Below are positions 26,001 through 34,600 of a stretch of DNA of 64,000 nucleotides, piece after piece (positions within the stretch are counted from its first letter, which is position 1; every line of letters begins with the position of its first letter). Source of the stretch: a virus; the IMG/VR virus record IMGVR_UViG_3300028392_000038, positions 1 through 64,000 of that record; one strand, 5' to 3'. Position numbers and translations under genes: made by a program. Below the pieces are notes generated by a model, which made no database searches, had not been told where the DNA came from, and saw only the letters and a program-made list of their open reading frames with translations.

Positions 26001-27231
26001 TAGTTACTAATTGTGAATACTTACCAGATATGGTATTACAACATCCACCACTTATAGTTGATTGATATGAGATATCACCGGAGATTGTATTAAGTTCACC
26101 ACCACTTATAGTTGAACGATATGAATTAGTACCGGAGATTGCATTACCATAACCACCACTTATAGTTGATTGATATGAACAATATCCTGAGATTGTATTA
26201 TTACCACCACCACTAATGGTTGAATGACATGAATAATGACCGGAAATTGTATTTTGATAACCACCACTTATAGTTGATTGACATGAACAATGACCGGAGA
26301 TTGTATTAGTATAACCACCACTAATGGTTGAATGAAATGAATAACAACCGGAAATTGTATTAGTATAACCACCACTAATGGTTGAATTTTGTGAATAATG
26401 ACCGGAGATTGTATTAAGTTCACCACCACTTATAGTTGAACGATATGAAGTATATCCAGAGATTGTATTAATATAACCACCACTTATAGTTGATTGACAT
26501 GAATAATGTCCAGAGATTGTATTAATATAACCACCACCTATAGATGAGTATTCCGAATGATATCCAGACACTGTATTAGATGAACCACCAGCGATTGTTG
26601 AGTAATAACCAGAAGATGTATTTTTATAACCACCAGAAATTGTTGAAAGATCACCACCTGCGGCATTTTGAAAACCACCGCTTATAGTAGAACAAGCTCC
26701 AGTAGAATTATTACCTAATCCACATCTAACACTTGATCCAGCACCAGCTCCCAATAAAATAACAGCTGAACCACCTCCACCACCAGCACTAGCAGACCAA
26801 CTACCAACACCACTAGCATCAGAAACTAAAACATAACCAGAACCTTCACTACCATCTTGTAGTCTGAAAGCATCAGATTGTGTTGAATAAATATGAAGTT
26901 TATTACTTGGAGCAGTTAGACCAATACCCACTTTATCGGTAGCAACAGATAAAGCATATTTATCCCATTTTCCTAACTGAACATAATCCCAAGAATAAAC
27001 TTGTAAAATAGGTAAACCAGATACATCATTAACTGAATGTAAAAGTCCAAACTTTTCATCAGTTACATTGAAAAGAACACCATAAGTACCAGTATAAACA
27101 ACTGTACCATCATCATCAACTTTCAATTTAATAGTTGATGCACTTAATCCACCAAAATCAATGTTTGGGTAATCATTTGATGCTGTAGATCCTAACTTAG
27201 GGGTTATTCTTATATCTCTTTGTGATGCCAT
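23080..27231 (-). CDS. Giant beta-solenoid repeat adhesin/fibre, 1383 aa
   Basis: Residues 1-100 are an N-terminal domain; 101-150 carry the VGIGLTAPSNKLHIYSTQSD / FRLQDG module shared with other fibres, followed by a Gly-rich linker. Residues 181-1137 consist of about 55 tandem repeats, mostly 18 aa, consensus STISGGYxNTISGxYSxx, some 15 aa. The regular Gly and Asn and alternating small/hydrophobic residues suggest a beta-solenoid like YadA-head or autotransporter passenger repeats. Many units carry Cys (GGCCNT, YSCH, CSCQ). The C-terminal 246 residues are a separate domain (TTNVFTKFTSATTIGDTS; VGNGVLYSNPLSSSGQIDVPLGGMLALEMQI). It is a likely receptor-binding protein; no enzyme motif is seen. 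Confidence 0.82.
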   Translation of the reverse strand: MASQRDIRITPKLGSTASNDYPNIDFGGLSASTIKLKVDDDGTVVYTGTYGVLFNVTDEKFGLLHSVNDVSGLPILQVYSWDYVQLGKWDKYALSVATDKVGIGLTAPSNKLHIYSTQSDAFRLQDGSEGSGYVLVSDASGVGSWSASAGGGGGSAVILLGAGAGSSVRCGLGNNSTGACSTISGGFQNAAGGDLSTISGGYKNTSSGYYSTIAGGSSNTVSGYHSEYSSIGGGYINTISGHYSCQSTISGGYINTISGYTSYRSTISGGELNTISGHYSQNSTISGGYTNTISGCYSFHSTISGGYTNTISGHCSCQSTISGGYQNTISGHYSCHSTISGGGNNTISGYCSYQSTISGGYGNAISGTNSYRSTISGGELNTISGDISYQSTISGGCCNTISGKYSQLVTIGGGQFNTISGVNSQLVTIGGGQCNTISGYSSYLSTISGGESNTISGHYSRNSSIGGGQQNTISGHYSCHSTISGGYQNTISGYSSSRSTISGGESNTISSGSSYQSTIGGGGYNTICGGDSQLSTISGGQYNTISGDISYQSTISGGCCNTISGTFSYLSTISGGQCNTISGQCSYWSTISGGYKNIVSGVSSTIGGGNSNTSSATGSTIGGGSENDTSGVYSVISGGYLNTSSATGSTIGGGGGNTASALSSTIGGGNSNIILSGSNRSTISGGRKNLISTSGDSTISGGCCNTISGTNSCQSTIGGGITNTISGQYSCQSTIGGGSENTISGRSSFNSTIGGGSSNTISGQQSLNSTIGGGKSNAISGTYSCQSTISGGYINTISGQCSQLSTIGGGTINTISGYSSYNSTISGGCRNTISGYLSFQSSIGGGYCNTISGKYSYWSTIGGGNNNTISGQYSFNSTISGGGLNTISGCYSPFSTISGGYQNTISGAFSCHSTISGGYQNTISGASSYQSTISGGYINTISGFNSAQSTISGGYINTISGFNSDQSTISGGQCNTISGAFSYHSTIGGGGFNTISGYCSCYSTISGGYCNTIADYNSYQSTISGGALNTISGYYSRNSSIGGGQCNTISGHYSCHSTISGGYSNTISAFNSSQSTISGGLTNTISGTNSFNSTISGGMSNTISGYSSQFSTIGGGNNNTITNSPFASILGGVNNNINSMTSSVIIGSGITASRQYTAHANDIIITSMASSVSCFVTVGTNGLLVATSSGGGSTFSGTTNVFTKFTSATTIGDTSYNIHEDPTAGTLLLGPSTDNDALTYGQIAHAKGNISIKADAQTNQIILKNTVHVGNGVLYSNPLSSSGQIDVPLGGMLALEMQIAVLESGSNNATYLQLFGAATNPTGTATIVGGFTGVTKIVVAESVSTIHDVNINVSGNNLVVEAINSGSTAANFVCYVRYTQTLF
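23821..26691 (-). repeat. About 55 tandem ~54-bp repeats in the solenoid gene
   Basis: In-frame units, mostly 54 bp, seen on the plus strand as AGAGATTGTATTA...CCACCACTTATAGTTGA... with varied residues at three or four positions per unit. Copies differ from each other, so the array is old or diversified rather than a recent perfect expansion. Confidence 0.93.
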
Positions 27232-27235
27232 AATC

Positions 27236-27245
27236 TATATATTAT
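27236..27245 (-). promoter_or_regulatory. ATAATATATA element (minus) before the solenoid gene
   Basis: One-base variant of TTAATATATA on the minus strand, ending 4 nt before the ATG at 27231. Confidence 0.38.
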
Positions 27246-27246
27246 T

Positions 27247-27900
27247 TTATAAAAACCTCCATTTTAATTTATTGTAGTTATGTAGTATTTCTTGAGGTGT
27301 TAAAGCTCTATTATAATATTTAATATTTGAAATTTTACCATTGAATACATTAGTCGTCCCATCACGTGAAATCTCACTAACACCTTGAACATAGTTTGTG
27401 GTGACTGTTCCACTAACAACAGAAACGTTGTTATAGTATATGTTAGCGGTAGTTCCACTTCGTCTTATCACAACATTAGTCCATTCATTTGATTTTGGAA
27501 AGGTTGTAGTTTGCAAATCATCGGCGATGTTATAAGCTCTTAGCACAAAGTTTGTTGCATTTTTTCCAATCCAAAATCCACTTGTTGTGGTTGTTGTAAA
27601 TAATGGACTATAAGTACTGATCCAGTTTGTTGGATTGATCCAAAAATCAATTACAAACTCACCAGTACCAGGTGCTATTTGTGGTATATTACCTAAATTG
27701 ACATAATCATCTACACCATCAAATACAATAGAACCAATCTTAGAAGGATCAAATGTTGGACCATTTGTCAAAACACCATTATTAAAGTTTGATGATAAGT
27801 CATATAAGTCTGTACCAGATCCAGAATATGACTTATCATTACCAGCATCTACACAGAATACTAATCCATCTGTTATTATATCTAAACTACCTACTGACAT
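27247..27900 (-). CDS. Single LamG-like (concanavalin fold) protein, 217 aa
   Basis: One jelly-roll domain of the LamG/Laminin_G_3 type: start ITDGLVFCVDAGNDKSYSGSGTDLYDLS, middle SIVFDGVDDYVNLGN, strands to SNEWTNVVIRRSGTTANIYYNNVSV, and end ISNIKYYNRALTPQEILHNYNKLKWRF. Such domains bind carbohydrates or other surface ligands. No signal peptide; as a phage protein it would be a virion decoration. Its ATG overlaps the stop of the upstream three-domain gene by one base. Confidence 0.82.
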   Translation of the reverse strand: MSVGSLDIITDGLVFCVDAGNDKSYSGSGTDLYDLSSNFNNGVLTNGPTFDPSKIGSIVFDGVDDYVNLGNIPQIAPGTGEFVIDFWINPTNWISTYSPLFTTTTTSGFWIGKNATNFVLRAYNIADDLQTTTFPKSNEWTNVVIRRSGTTANIYYNNVSVVSGTVTTNYVQGVSEISRDGTTNVFNGKISNIKYYNRALTPQEILHNYNKLKWRFL

Positions 27901-29972
27901 TATAAACCATATCTACTTTTTTGAGCATTGTAATTCTGAAGAACTTCAGAATCAGAAAGGCTTTTCTTATATATTCTAACAACAGGTATTTTGCCTTGGA
28001 ATCTTCTACTAGAATAGTCATATCCATCTCCAATTCTCATATTATTGATATATCCAACAAATCCACCAGTGACTGATTGACTATTTACTAACTTTTGATT
28101 ATTTATATAGATAGAGCAGTTAGTACCATCATATGTAACAACTAAGTTATACCAAGTATTATCAGTAATTACACCCGGACAATCACCACCAAATCCAAAG
28201 GAGAAGTCACCACTAACATTAAGATTAATACTTAATCTAGCTCTACCTGCTCCAAAATTTACCCAAGTAGCGTAGTATCCAGGACTAGTATACTGCTCTA
28301 TTCTCAACATTGTATTACCGCCATTAAAATCTATTATATTTTTATAGTCAGTCACACTACCCGAATTAGCCCACATATCTAATGTAAATATTCCAAATCC
28401 GCTTCCTAAACTACCAACATTTGCATAATCATCAACACCATCAAAAACCATAACACCACTATCAGATGGATCATAATAAGCACCATTTGTTAATGTTGCA
28501 TTATGAGAGTTTGCGGTTAAATCATACCAAGTTGTTCCACTACCAGGATAAGATAAAACATCAGCAGCATCTAAACTTAAATATAATTGGTCAGTTACAA
28601 TTGGCGCAACTGGAGGTAGGTTATCATTTAAAAATCTCCATTTAGTTATATTATAATTATATAGTATTTCAGATGCGGGAAGAGCTCTTCTATAAATTTG
28701 AGAAATTGCTATTTTACCATCAATTGTTGATATAGGTGTAGTGTTGTCACCTGATGTATAAGCACCAACTCTAGCTGGATTATTAGACTGAAAATCCAAT
28801 CCATTCCAAGATGATATTGCAGAACTACCAGTTAATGCTTCTAAAACACCGTTATAATATATCTTTATATTAGAACTTCTATCATAAACATAAGTAGCCA
28901 TAAACCACTGATAAGTAGGTATTGTAGTTGATCCATATGGTAAAACATCTGATCCTCCATTACCTTGCATAAAAGCCCATAATTTTTGACTAGAGGAGTT
29001 AAATCCAATAGCATATCTATAATTTTGAGTACCTGATAAACCTTTACTAAAAAACCATTGGTCACTACTTGTTGCTGATATCTTAACCCAAGTATTAATT
29101 GTATAACTATATGTTCCCATATCTAGTACATCACCAAGTTCTACAAAATCATCAACACCATCAAATCCCATATTATTAGCATCAATAGAACTAAAAGAAG
29201 CACCATTTGTTAATGTACCATCATATGAATTTGCTGTTAAGTCATACCAAGTTGTTCCTGTTCCAGAATAAGATGTTAGGTCACCAGCATCTAAATTTAA
29301 TACTAAATCACTTGTTGTTATACTAGGAAAAGTATTGTTATTGAAATATCTAAATTTAATAGCATTATAATTATGCTCAACTTCATCGGAAGAAAGAACT
29401 CTATCATAAATTAAAAAACTTGAAACTTTACCATTAAATGGATAAAGAGAACTGGTCGTCTCATCACCTATAATAGAAAATATAGAATCATTTGTAGTTG
29501 ATATAGTCATTGTACCAACTGATACACCATCTACAAATATCTGATGACTATTTCCATTTCTAACACAAACAATATTATGCCAAACATCCTTTGATAAAGT
29601 ATAAGATAAACTACCAAATGCTCCACCATAATTTATATAAAATTGAGAACCATCATTATAAACCATATAATAGTTTGCTATATTACTACCAACTATAACA
29701 CCACTAAATGCTCTAGCGTTTATCCATATTGACCAACTACCAACTGTTCCTATATTTACATCATTCAACTTAACATAATCACTAAGACCATCAAAATCAA
29801 TAGCACCATCATTCCAAGGAGCATAGTAAGCACCATTGGTTAATACATTAGGAGTTACTGTCTTTAGATCATACCAGTTCAGTCCTATACCGGGATAAGA
29901 CTTATTGTTAGCAGCATCTAAGCAGAAAACTAAACCATTAGTTATTATAGGTGGAAAAGTATTATATGCCAT
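27900..29972 (-). CDS. Triple LamG-like domain protein, 690 aa
   Basis: Three consecutive LamG-like domains at about residues 8-210, 217-440 and 453-690. Each opens with a TxGLVxxLDA(A/G)xxxSYPGxGxxWYDL motif, carries FDGxxDYV and closes with a (Y)xxxLxxxEVLxNYNxxKxR motif. The repetition reflects tandem gene duplication. The likely role is binding a host polysaccharide as part of the tail fibre region. It is followed by an overlapping gene for the single-domain protein at 27247-27900 and preceded by an overlapping 94-aa gene. Confidence 0.82.
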   Translation of the reverse strand: MAYNTFPPIITNGLVFCLDAANNKSYPGIGLNWYDLKTVTPNVLTNGAYYAPWNDGAIDFDGLSDYVKLNDVNIGTVGSWSIWINARAFSGVIVGSNIANYYMVYNDGSQFYINYGGAFGSLSYTLSKDVWHNIVCVRNGNSHQIFVDGVSVGTMTISTTNDSIFSIIGDETTSSLYPFNGKVSSFLIYDRVLSSDEVEHNYNAIKFRYFNNNTFPSITTSDLVLNLDAGDLTSYSGTGTTWYDLTANSYDGTLTNGASFSSIDANNMGFDGVDDFVELGDVLDMGTYSYTINTWVKISATSSDQWFFSKGLSGTQNYRYAIGFNSSSQKLWAFMQGNGGSDVLPYGSTTIPTYQWFMATYVYDRSSNIKIYYNGVLEALTGSSAISSWNGLDFQSNNPARVGAYTSGDNTTPISTIDGKIAISQIYRRALPASEILYNYNITKWRFLNDNLPPVAPIVTDQLYLSLDAADVLSYPGSGTTWYDLTANSHNATLTNGAYYDPSDSGVMVFDGVDDYANVGSLGSGFGIFTLDMWANSGSVTDYKNIIDFNGGNTMLRIEQYTSPGYYATWVNFGAGRARLSINLNVSGDFSFGFGGDCPGVITDNTWYNLVVTYDGTNCSIYINNQKLVNSQSVTGGFVGYINNMRIGDGYDYSSRRFQGKIPVVRIYKKSLSDSEVLQNYNAQKSRYGL

Positions 29973-30246
29973 TCATTAAAAAGCTTTGTGTTCCAACCCA
30001 TTCTACTGTTGATGCAATCTGTAGAATTTGTGGATGTGTAAAGTATTTATTATTATCATAAGACACCAATTTACCATTAGTATCTAAAGATTGAATTGTT
30101 GCTGGTTTATTACCATCATACTTTAGAATAAATTTTGTCAGCTCTGTGTTCTTTCTAACAGTATCTGCTGATGTTTGTGATACCTGAGAATAATCTACAT
30201 TATTCAATTCAGATATGTTTGCTATTACATAAGTGTTTGTGTTCAT
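29962..30246 (-). CDS. Small hypothetical protein between LamG genes, 94 aa
   Basis: Not recognised. Sequence is polar with a hydrophobic C-terminus (ILQIASTVEWVGTQSFLMNGI). KFILKYDGNKPATIQSLDTNGKLVSYDNNKYFTHPQIL suggests beta structure. It overlaps the next gene by 11 bases and starts 4 bases after the double-LamG gene ends, so it belongs to the fibre operon and may be a linker or assembly protein. Confidence 0.65.
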   Translation of the reverse strand: MNTNTYVIANISELNNVDYSQVSQTSADTVRKNTELTKFILKYDGNKPATIQSLDTNGKLVSYDNNKYFTHPQILQIASTVEWVGTQSFLMNGI

Positions 30247-30250
30247 ATTT

Positions 30251-31639
30251 TTAATATCTATTTTTTATTGCATTATAATTTTGAAGAACTTCAGCTCCGG
30301 TTAATCCTATTGAATAAACTCTCAATATTGATATTTTACCATTTGCAAATCCATTGGGAAGATTCCAACTAGCACAACCTAAAGTAATCTGAATATTACT
30401 ACTATTAGAAATACTCATTGATCCTGTTTGATATAAAACACTATCTAAATATATTCTAATAACTCCAGATATACTAGTTATCACAAAATGATACCATTGT
30501 CCGGTATTCATTGTTGGAACCGTCGCTGTTACATTTGTTGTTGTGCTATTACTATATATTGCCAATGATGTTGAATTTGGAATATATAAACACCAATCAA
30601 AATTAGATCCATTTGTATCTTTACCTATTAAAATTTGACCGGATGAGAATGAACTAGAATTAAACCAACCTTCTAATGTATAGTCAGTAATTGATAAATC
30701 AAATCCAGAATTATAAGACATTGTACCATAAGTGCTAACACCATCAAATACCAAACTACCACCATTTAATGAGCTATATACAGGACCATTTATTAATATA
30801 ACATCATTGTTATTAACTGTTAAATCATTCCAATTAGTCCCTGTTCCGGGATAAGATGTTGAGTTACCAGCATCTAAATTTAATATTAATCCAGTAGTTA
30901 TTATAGGGGGAATAGATGGAACAATAGGTGAAACTACATCAACAGTTTCTCTAAATCTTCTTACTGTTATATTGTAGTTTTCAGTTATCTCTAATTGAGA
31001 TAATGCTTTATTATAAACTAATAATTGTTCTATATTACCTTTATAGTAAAAAGTAGGTATTCCATTTCCTCTTCCTATTTCCAATGGATTACTTGTCACT
31101 TGAGCATTTATAGTTTGAGATACTGTAGTTGCATCAGAAACACCATTCAAATATATGTTTAATGATGTTCCATCCCAAACAAAAGTAAAGTGATACCAAG
31201 TATCAGTAGTTAAAGTAGTTGCACCTCCTATAGTGTTTATAGTAGCACCATCACTTATTGATCCTCTCAAATTAACACCTGTTGAATCCAAATCTACTTG
31301 GTAATCAAAATCAGATGCTGCGGAACCTATCCTTTTAGCTATAATAGTACCAAAAGAATTAGGAGAACTTGACATTTTTATCCAACCTGATATAGAACCA
31401 GTAGATGTCAACTCTAAACTTGTAGATGAAGACATAGTACCATATCCACTCATACCATCAAATATAATACTATTAGCTAGTGATATAGATGATTGTGTAG
31501 TTGAAAGTGAAGCATTGTTTGAGTTATTAGTTAGGTCATACCAGATATTAACTCCTGAAAATGACTTTTTATTAGGAACATCCAAATACAAGACCAATCC
31601 ATTAGTAACAATAGGTTTAAAAGGATAAGAGGTACTCAT
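30251..31639 (-). CDS. Double LamG-like domain protein, 462 aa
   Basis: Two LamG-like domains at about residues 8-222 and 245-462. The first opens IVTNGLVLYLDVPNKKSFSGVNIWYDLTNNSNN and the second IITTGLILNLDAGNSTSYPGTGTNWNDLTVNNND; both contain IFDGMSGYGTM or VFDGVSTYGTM and end ALSQLEITENYN or LTGAEVLQNYNAIKNRY. The linker has SPIVPSIPP. It ends one base after the next gene's start region in a tightly packed operon with the giant collagen-like gene upstream. Confidence 0.82.
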   Translation of the reverse strand: MSTSYPFKPIVTNGLVLYLDVPNKKSFSGVNIWYDLTNNSNNASLSTTQSSISLANSIIFDGMSGYGTMSSSTSLELTSTGSISGWIKMSSSPNSFGTIIAKRIGSAASDFDYQVDLDSTGVNLRGSISDGATINTIGGATTLTTDTWYHFTFVWDGTSLNIYLNGVSDATTVSQTINAQVTSNPLEIGRGNGIPTFYYKGNIEQLLVYNKALSQLEITENYNITVRRFRETVDVVSPIVPSIPPIITTGLILNLDAGNSTSYPGTGTNWNDLTVNNNDVILINGPVYSSLNGGSLVFDGVSTYGTMSYNSGFDLSITDYTLEGWFNSSSFSSGQILIGKDTNGSNFDWCLYIPNSTSLAIYSNSTTTNVTATVPTMNTGQWYHFVITSISGVIRIYLDSVLYQTGSMSISNSSNIQITLGCASWNLPNGFANGKISILRVYSIGLTGAEVLQNYNAIKNRY

Positions 31640-31640
31640 A

Positions 31641-34600
31641 TTATTTTTCTATTATAATTTTAGGTATATCTTTTCTTTCAGCATATACTACATAATAACA
31701 ATTAGGATAACCACCATTATCTGATTTAACATAAACTTTATTATCTTCTACCTTTTCAACAAATAATCTTTGATATGATCCAAAAGGAGTCAATTCAACA
31801 CTAATTGTAGAATTATCAACTAAATCAACCCAATAATAAGGAAGTTCTATAATATGTCCATTTAATTTACCTCTATAATAAACACCATATTCAGGTCCCT
31901 CTAATGATCCATAAGTTAATCTCTTAGTAGGATCAGAAGGGTGAACAATATCAAATGATTTTGATATAGCAAAGAACTTTCCTTGTACATTAACATCACC
32001 AAGAACATCAACTTTGAAAGGACTACCAGTAGAAGGAACAAGACCAATACCAACATTAACACCATCATCCCATATAGAACTAGTAGATGATAAAGTAGTA
32101 GATGATGTATAATATGGAGTGTAATTAGTAACACCTGTTAAAGAAACAGATGATCCACTTGATCCAGATGATCCATTAGATCCTGATGATCCATTAGATC
32201 CTGATGATCCACTTGATCCAGATGATCCACTTGATCCAGATGATCCACTCGATCCAGATGATCCACTTGATCCAGAAGTACCATTAGTTCCGTCAGTACC
32301 ATTAACACCAGATAAACCAGATGTTCCACTTGATCCAGAAGTACCAGAAGAGCCGGATGTACCAGATGATCCAGAAGTACCAGATGATCCAGATGTACCA
32401 TTTGATCCATCAATACCATTTACACCACTAATACCTGATGATCCAGAAGTACCAGATGATCCAGAAGTACCAGATGATCCAGAAGTACCAGATGATCCAC
32501 TTGTACCAGAAGAGCCGGATGTACCAGAAGAGCCGGATGTACCAGATGATCCAGAAGTACCAGATGATCCAGAAGTACCAGAAGAGCCGGATGTACCAGA
32601 AGAGCCGGATGTACCAGATGATCCAGAAGTACCAGATGATCCAGAAGTACCAGATGATCCAGAAGTACCAGATGATCCAGAAGTACCAGATGATCCAGAA
32701 GTACCAGATGATCCAGAAGTACCACTTGATCCACTTGTACCGGAACTACCAGATGTACCATTAGATCCATCAATACCATTCACTCCACTGATACCACTTG
32801 ATCCACTTGTACCTGATGATCCACTTGTGCCTGATGATCCAGATGTTCCACTTGATCCACTTGTGCCTGATGATCCAGATGTTCCACTTGATCCACTTGT
32901 GCCAGAAGAACCAGATGTTCCACTTGATCCAGAAGTACCAGATGATCCAGATGTACCAGATGAACCAGAAGTACCACTTGAGCCGCTCGTACCAGATGAT
33001 CCAGAAGTACCACTTGATCCACTTGTACCAGATGATCCAGAAGTACCACTTGATCCACTTGTACCAGATGAACCAGATGTTCCACTTGATCCAGATGTAC
33101 CAGAAGAACCAGAAGTACCTGATGATCCACTTGTACCGGAACTACCAGATGTACCTGATGATCCACTTGATCCAGAAGTACCATTTGTACCATCTGTTCC
33201 ATCTATACCAGATAATCCAGAAGTACCACTTGATCCACTTGATCCAGATGATCCAGATGATCCAGATGTACCAGATGAACCACTTGTACCTGATGATCCA
33301 GATGTTCCACTTGATCCAGATGTACCATTAGATCCATCAATACCATTCACTCCACTGATACCACTTGAGCCGCTCGTACCTGATGATCCACTTGTACCAG
33401 ATGTACCTGATGATCCACTTGTACCAGATGTACCTGATGATCCACTTGTACCTGATGATCCACTTGTACCTGATGATCCACTTGTACCAGAAGTACCAGA
33501 TGATCCAGAAGTACCAGATGATCCACTTGTACCAGATGATCCACTTGTACCAGATGATCCACTTGTACCAGATGATCCACTTGTACCAGAAGTACCAGAT
33601 GATCCACTTGTACCAGATGATCCAGAAGTACCATTTGATCCATCAATACCATTTACACCGCTAATACCAGAAGATCCAGATGTTCCACTTGATCCAGATG
33701 TACCAGATGATCCAGAAGTACCACTTGATCCAGATGAACCAGATGAACCAGATGTACCTGAACTACCACTTGTACCGGATGATCCAGATGATCCAGAAGA
33801 ACCAGATGTACCTGAACTACCACTTGTACCGGATGATCCAGATGTACCACTTGATCCAGATGTACCTGAACTACCACTTGTACCGGATGATCCAGAAGTA
33901 CCAGATGATCCACTTGATCCACTTGATCCACTTGTACCGGAACTACCAGATGTACCATTTGATCCATCAATACCATTTACACCGCTAATACCAGATGATC
34001 CACTTGAACCAGATGTTCCACTTGTACCAGATGATCCACTTGTACCAGATGATCCACTTGATCCAGAAGAACCAGATGATCCACTTGAACCAGATGTTCC
34101 ACTTGTACCAGATGATCCACTTGTACCAGATGATCCACTTGATCCAGAAGTACCTGATGATCCACTTGTACCAGAAGTACCAGATGATCCAGAACTACCT
34201 GAACTACCACTTGATCCAGAAGTACCTGAACTACCACTTGTACCGGAAGATCCACTTGTTCCATTTGATCCATCAATACCATTAACACCGCTAACTCCAG
34301 AGGATCCACTTGTACCAGATGTACCAGATGAACCACTTGTACCAGATGATCCAGAAGTACCAGATGATCCAGAAGTACCAGATGATCCAGAAGTACCAGA
34401 TGATCCAGATGTACCAGATGATCCAGAAGTACCAGATGTTCCAGATGATCCAGATGTTCCAGATGATCCAGATGTACCGGATGATCCACTTGTGCCATTA
34501 GACCCGTCAATACCATTCACTCCACTGACACCAGAAGATCCAGAAGTACCAGATGATCCACTTGAACCAGAAGTTCCGGATGATCCACTCGTGCCAGATG

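Noticed and set aside
23821-26691. Regular 54-bp repeats suggesting a CRISPR array
   Set aside because: The repeats are continuous, in frame and protein-coding, with no unique spacers and no cas genes nearby.
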